Shown: positions 58,530-64,000 of the stretch, piece by piece | Position numbering within the stretch: the first letter of the stretch is position 1 | Layout: each line of letters starts with the position of its first letter | NCBI GenBank assembly: GCA_946811695.1 | Contig: OX328126.1 | Coordinates: 4,854,462-4,918,461, forward strand | DNA: 64,000 bases | Reading direction: 5' to 3' | Source: Gonocerus acuteangulatus | Taxonomy: Eukaryota > Arthropoda > Insecta > Hemiptera > Coreidae | Made by a program: the position numbers and the translations under genes | Notes under the pieces: generated by a model | What the model was told of the DNA's origin: nothing | Database searches by the model: none | Seen by the model: the letters and a program-made list of their open reading frames with translations, nothing else

Positions 58530-59440
58530 AATCTGTTCAAACAAGTGTTTATTACTTAGAAAGGGAGTTTTCGCTTTAATGTGCATTAAATTTAGACTTT
58601 AATCCTTGAGACTTCATAAATTTCCCACTCGCATTGAGATTATTAAAGCCGCAAATAGCCGGAGAAAAATTACGAAGTTTAGTAGTAAAACTTAAAATAA
58701 ATTAAAGAAGTATTTTAAGTTAGTCTGTGAGTTAAAGAAGAATGTTTTGAAAGTAGGTTCGTTCTGAGCGGAGTGGGTTGAAGTTGGCGGTGAGATGCAG
58801 AACCAAGATGAAGAATAACTCTTGCAAGTCTTCAAACTCACATTTATAAAGTTTATAAGCCGTGACTTGGCTCCTTCGAGCTTCCTTTCTCAGTAATTTC
58901 TTGTGTAGAATAGTTGAAGAGTTTTAGCAGGAAATATATTTCTTGAGAGTAATTCGAAACACTTTGAAGACGAGCCTCGAGCTATAGACCTATTCGTCTA
59001 ACTCCGTTCTTATGTAAAGTCTTGGCTTATTGGAAATAGTTTCTTGCAAAAAAAATCATTGTGAACTAATAATTTATCTTATTAATTTCATTAAATAATT
59101 ATTGTTACTTTATTTTTCATTTATGATGCACCTCGTTTGGGAGTTTATTCAAGACAAGAATTACTAAGATGCCCCTGTTAAAATGTTTTTTATATTTCAA
59201 TTTGAGAGTGATATCGATGGATATTTTCTCTCCTCAGGATATCACAGGCCATGCCTCATTCGCCTCCAATCCTCCCTGCTAGTCGCAGGGTGTGGTTGGA
59301 TGGCGTAAGGTAACTCCAGGTCATCCTAGAATCCTTCCTAACAAGGAAGGTATTCGGCTGACAACTGGGGACACCTGAGGCGTGGACAAGTAACTAATAT
59401 CAAATTGCAAAATTCAGTTGAATTGTAGATTGTAATATTC

Positions 59441-59445
<5 letters not shown>
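58527..59445. other. Unique sequence, nothing recognised
   Basis: A GC-balanced patch at 59240-59390 has no open frame. No array. Confidence 0.45.
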
Positions 59446-59484
<39 letters not shown>

Positions 59485-59487
<3 letters not shown>

Positions 59488-61212
59488 GGTGTCCCGTAAA
59501 TGTCTAGTCATATTGTGAGGGGTGATAGAGGACCCTTAGGGGAACAAAAAATGTTCTATGACGATTTCCCGAATTCTCGCCCATAAGGGAGAAAACGTCG
59601 TTTTATTGTTTTTTCGAGACAAACGTAGTTTTTAGAACAATAATCGTTGTAGCTCCGTCCCAGGTGGTTCTACTAGAAAGGGAGTGAAACCAATCGAAAG
59701 CTGAATAAATTTACTATAAGACCAGTTGGGAGCAAACGTAAAAATGAATGAATGTAAGTATGCATATCTTACAATAAGAAGGCAATTCTAAATTTCCTGA
59801 CATTTTATTGATATGTCTTTCCAGCGTTACTCCTCAATGAGCAGGATCTGAGATTTTCGGGTTTCAGAAAAACTTCCTCATTGAACTAGCGTTCCATTCA
59901 ATTATCACAATCCGGTGTTATTGAAGTATTTGAACGATTTAAGAACAAAAGTTTTTAAAAAAACATGGATCTGTGAAAAGAAAATTATATATTTTCTTCA
60001 ATTTATTCAAAAAGCTGAAGGGAAATATTTTTTTTATAAATTTTTACATAAATATTAAGTAAATATTTACTTAAAAGAATAAAAAAAATTACTTCCACGG
60101 ATATTAAAAAAAAAATCTTAAAACAGTAAATAAATAAAATACACATTTATTTTGAATTTATTAATTCAGTTAACTAATACTGGGTCCAGGAGGAGGCCAT
60201 TAAGGAACCCCAACCATACATTAACCTCAAAAATTACTATTTTTACCTATATCACGCATTTGAACACATTTTTACAGGACTATGTACATATTATTCATGA
60301 GGGATAGAATTTTTAATTACCACAACAAAAACGCATGGGCTCAGAATCCCAGTGAGTTTCACAAGCGTAGCCATCAGTATTAATTTAAGGTAAAGCATTT
60401 GTTTTCTAAATATAAGTACCTGTAAAAATGTGTTCAAATGCATGATCTAGGTAAAAATAATAATTTTTGAGGTTAAAGTATGGTTGGGGTTCATTAATGG
60501 CCGCCTCCGGGACCCAGTATTAGTTACCCGAATTAACAAATTCAAAATAAATGTGTATTTTATTTATTTACTGTTTTAGGATTTTTTTTTATATTCGTGT
60601 AAGTAATTTTTTTTATTGTTTTAAGTAAATGTTTACTTAATATTTATGTAAACATTTATAAAAATAAATATTTCCCTTCAGCTTTTTGAATAAAATGAAG
60701 AAAAAAATATAATTTTCTTTTCACAGATCCATGTTTTTTTTTAAACTTTTGTACTTAAACCGTTCAAATACTTCAATAAGACAGGGTTGTGATACATGAA
60801 TGGAAAGCTGGTTAAATGAGAAAGTTTTTCTAAAACCCGGAAATCTCAGATCCTGCCCATTGAGGAGTAACGCTGGAAAGAAATATAAATAAAATGTCAG
60901 GAAATTTAGAATTGCCTTCTTATTGTAAGATATGCATACTTACATTCATTCATTTTTACGTTTGCTCCCAACTGGTCTTATAGTAAATTTATTCAGCTTT
61001 CGATTGGTTTCACTCCCTTTCTAGTAGAACCACCTGGGACGGAGCTACAACGATTATGTTTCTAAAAACCACGTTTGTCTCGATAAAACAATAAAACGAC
61101 GTTTTCTCCCTTATGGGCGAGAATTCGGGAAATCGTCATAGAACATTTTTTGTTCCCCTAAGGGTCCTCTATCACCCCTCTCAATATGACTAGACATTTA
61201 CGGGACACCCTG
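59485..61212. mobile_element. Fold-back mariner-type element, 1,728 bp, about 800-bp arms
   Basis: The left end CAGGGTGTCCCGTAAATGTC then TAGTCATATTG is mirrored at the right end. Pairing continues through CCTAAGGGTCCTCTATC-type, GGTGGTTCTACTAGAAAGGG and CAGCGTTACTCCTCA-type blocks to CTGTAAAAATGTGTTCAAAT. The arms span about 59485-60278 and 60419-61212, with a loop of about 140 bp. TA flanks both ends (59483-59484 and 61213-61214), and the left TA lies in a TA microsatellite (59446-59484). There is no transposase frame; a non-autonomous Tc1/mariner-type copy is the best fit. Arm identity is about 90% by eye. Confidence 0.9.
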
Positions 61213-61214
61213 TA

Positions 61215-62291
61215 TATACATATGGCTAGCTAGTTTCAGTCTTAATATGGGTAGCGAGCGGACCACACGCAGGGTATTTACACTTAAAAAGTTTTATTAG
61301 ATTTTGACTAACAATTTTGATGTGAACTTGTTGTGAAAAAACAACTATGAACAGCACATTAGCGTTAAGTATTTTATTGGATTGACTAAAATAATAATTC
61401 AAAAATTGTTTAGAAAATAAGTTGCACCTGAAGTGGTGGCATGTAGGCCACGACATGTAGGGCAAACAACTAATAAATTGGTCTAAAAGGAAAATGGAAG
61501 TACTATTTTTTTGACCTATAATAAAGTTGATTGGTCAGAAAGAAGTGGAATAGAATATATTTACATTTAAAAAAAAAAAAAAAAAAATATTGCAAAGAAA
61601 CTCCCAAAAACGACATACACATCTAAAGATAAAGAAGTAAACATAAAATAAATTGGTCCATTAGGAATGGAGGTTTAATCCAGACATAAATTATTAATGT
61701 AAATTATGTTATAAGGAACATTTGTTGGTAAAATAAATAAAATTGGTGCATTAGAAATTCGGTTTAAAAACTAAATTAATACTAACTAAAAATTAACAAA
61801 AAAAAAAAATATAATCGGATCATTCTTTTAAATATTAAAGAATAAATCTGGTTATATTTATTTTAAAGGTGTATAGGTTATTTTTACCATTTGCTGTAGG
61901 ATTGCAGCGTAAACTAACCTTGCTGAGCTAAGAGGTCAGTTATGCACTTCCTGCGTGACGGACTTATTGGTTTTCTGTACATTATCTCACGTGACGGAGT
62001 AAGTCAGCCAGTGAATTGGAATCAAGAAATGGTATAAGTAAAGACAAAATGTCATGATACTGTTTTGCTTTGATGGTTAGTCTTACGGCTTATTATAGGC
62101 GCAAGAAATGGAAGATTTCCATCACAAAATCAGTGAGGTGGAGATTTGACTCTTTTGACATCCGTAAAACTATAATGACATTCATTATCAATATAACTTC
62201 CAGAAATATCCAAATGACGAAGAAATCATGGATATTGGTGGCTTATTTTATGAAAATCCTGGCTAAGGAATGAAACAAAATAAACTAGAAA
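61215..62291. other. AT-rich unique sequence, no gene recognised
   Basis: Short frames (61226-61465 minus, 62070-62273 plus) show no domain. An A run lies at 61568-61587. Confidence 0.45.
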
Positions 62292-62782
62292 AAAATTGAA
62301 ATGTCACTGAGTCAGTAGGTCTCGTAAAATGTTATAAAATTGAAATGTCACTGAGTCAGTAGGTCTCGTAAAATGTTATAAAATTGAAATGTCACTGAGT
62401 CAGTAGGTCTCGTAAAATTTTATAAAATTGAAATGTCACTGAGTCAGTAGGTCTCGTAAAATGTTATAAAATTGAAATGTCACTGAGTCAGTAGGTCTCG
62501 TAAAATGTTATAAAATTGAAATGTCACTGAGTCAGTAGGTCTCGTAAAATGTTATAAAATTGAAATGTCACTGAGTCAGTAGGTCTCGTAAAATGTTATA
62601 AAATTGAAATGTCACTGAGTCAGTAGGTCTCGTAAAATGTTATAAAATTGAAATGTCACTGAGTCAGTAGGTCTCGTAAAATGTTATAAAATTGAAATGT
62701 CACTGAGTCAGTAGGTCTCGTAAAATGTTATAAAATTGAAATGTCACTGAGTCAGTAGGTCTCGTAAAATGTTATAAAATTC
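62292..62782. repeat. 44-bp tandem array, 11 copies, one TGAGTCA per unit
   Basis: The unit is AAATTGAAATGTCACTGAGT, CAGTAGGTCTCGTAAAATGT, TATA. Period is 44 bp (CACTGA at 62305 and 62349). Only one substitution is visible (ATTTTATA in the third unit), so expansion is very recent. TGAGTCA, the AP-1/bZIP consensus, occurs once per unit. Confidence 0.96.
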
Positions 62783-62914
62783 ACGTAAATGGACAACATA
62801 AATTTTAATAAATAATAAAACTGGACAATTTATAAAAATCAAGAAATTCCTGGATTATCTAGAAACAAAATTTTTATTGCGTCAAAGATAAATAAATAAA
62901 CAAATTTATAAAAA
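62783..62914. other. AT-rich spacer
   Basis: Nothing recognised. Confidence 0.5.
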
Positions 62915-63054
62915 AAATATGTTCATGATGACTGAAAAAACATGTTCATGATGACTGAAAAAACATGTTCATGATGACTGAAAAAACATGTTCATGATGA
63001 CTGAAAAAACATGTTCATGATGACTGAAAAAACATGTTCACGATGACTGAAAAA
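62915..63054. repeat. 22-bp tandem array, about 6.4 copies
   Basis: The unit is ACATGTTCATGATGACTGAA plus AA. One copy has TTCACGATG. TTCATGA and ACATGT are short palindromes within it. Confidence 0.94.
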
Positions 63055-63738
63055 AGAAATAAAAATCAAGGGAAGGTTTTCATCATTTTAAACTTGTTTT
63101 TTATTTGCTTTTTTTTTTAAATTTATTTATTGTTGACAAAACAAAAAATATTGCTATCGTAACATTTTAGCATTATTTATTATTACATTTTTCGTGTGTT
63201 GTTTTTATAAAATTTACCATGTTTTTAATGTTAATGTACAAGTTTTCTATTAAAAAATATATTGCCAATAAATTCTATCTAAAACCTAGCATACTCTGTG
63301 TGATGATAATCTTCGAATTGTAATAAATTTTTCTGTGATGAAAGTGTTGCTGTAAGTTGAGGACGAATTGTGGACAATTTTAATAATTTTATTGTTCAAA
63401 CAAGTGTCAGCATAATAGATGTACAGAATAAATTTGCAAGCTTATGGACTATCTTTATCCACGGACATGGAATTGTAGATAAATAGGGGAGAATAGAACC
63501 ATCATTTAATTCGTATTAGAGGAACAGAAATAACCTTAAGGTCAAAATGGTCCTTTGACTAAGAATTAAATTATTATAAGGTCACGGCCGTGATACCATC
63601 AATAGAATTACAGAGAAATAGAGGTCACTACAAACATCATTAGGCAGTGCCTTTTGGTGAGTATAAATACACAGGTTTGACGGCATCGACAATTATACGG
63701 GCGCATTAATAACTCCGGTGCCGAATAAAACCACACAG
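63055..63738. other. AT-rich unique sequence, nothing recognised
   Basis: No frame, array or element end could be supported. Confidence 0.5.
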
Positions 63739-63742
63739 TTAA

Positions 63743-63950
63743 CCCTTGGTTACTAACCTCGGGTCAAATTGACGATTGATTGGCTTCATTATTGTCTATA
63801 TATTATATTTATGTGATAAATTTGATTATCCTAAGACTTTTGGAATGTGTTTTTATTGTATTTATATAATAATTCCTTATTTTTTTAGTTACGGGTCAAT
63901 ATGACCCGAGGTTAGTGTCAGTGGTATAAAGTAAGGTTAGTAACTAAGGG
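63743..63950. mobile_element. piggyBac-type MITE, 208 bp, TTAA target duplication
   Basis: TTAA flanks both ends (63739-63742 and 63951-63954). The termini are CCCTTGGTTACTAACC and, inverted at the right, CCCTTAGTTACTAACC. A subterminal inverted block CTAACCTCGGGTCA follows directly on the left but is displaced by about 25 bp on the right. TTAA duplication with CCCTT ends fits piggyBac-type elements. No coding capacity. Confidence 0.85.
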
Positions 63951-63975
63951 TTAATAACCGATTTTTATAAATAAA

Positions 63976-64000
63976 CATATATATATATATATATATATAT
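63976..64000. repeat. TA microsatellite running off the window
   Basis: (TA)n from about 63978 to the end. Confidence 0.9.

Overview
The window is eukaryotic, AT-rich and almost free of recognisable host genes. I found no rRNA, no intact tRNA gene, no operon-like spacing and no convincing host exon. The mobile-element set (RTE-type LINE, tRNA-derived SINEs, hAT, Transib, mariner-like and piggyBac-like elements, Penelope-like remnants) suits an arthropod, probably an insect. The species cannot be told from the sequence. About 44% of the window (roughly 28 kb) is tandem repeat, in about 18 arrays with unrelated units of 17 to 221 bp. The rest is mostly nested or decayed transposons.

Layout. 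1-823: a 97/98-bp array entering from the left. 2063-3058: a GC-rich 32-bp array that abuts the dominant feature, a 13.8-kb, about 320-copy, 43-bp satellite (3066-16855) with higher-order duplications. 16.9-21.4 kb: unique sequence, a 1-kb inverted-repeat element carrying a 55-T tract, a Penelope-like endonuclease remnant and a 49-bp array that appears to have grown from it. 21.4-24.8 kb: 50-, 25- and 21-bp arrays; the 21-bp array has a decayed heptapeptide reading frame on the minus strand. 26-27.2 kb: a hairpin element and a hAT element with its 8-bp target duplication. 27.8-31.6 kb: a three-level nest, in which a SINE is split at CGGCG by a Transib-like element that is itself split by a 5'-truncated RTE retrotransposon with a 100-bp target duplication. 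32.7-34.2 kb: a GA microsatellite, a diverged 145-bp array and a 374-bp near-perfect palindrome with a hammerhead-like motif in each arm. 38.2-38.8 kb: a LINE C-terminus interrupted by a SINE. 40.3-56.7 kb: copies of an unclassified dispersed repeat (called X here) interleaved with 89-, 59-, 45-, 221-, 86- and 50-bp arrays. 57.6-61.2 kb: two fold-back elements, the second a 1.73-kb mariner-type element with about 800-bp arms. 62.3-64 kb: 44- and 22-bp arrays and a piggyBac-type MITE.

No set of genes here works together as a pathway. The most interesting biology is in the DNA itself: recombination-signal-like Transib ends with an identifiable empty site, satellites in several stages of amplification, minisatellites that look derived from coding sequence, and long inverted repeats whose transcripts would be double-stranded.
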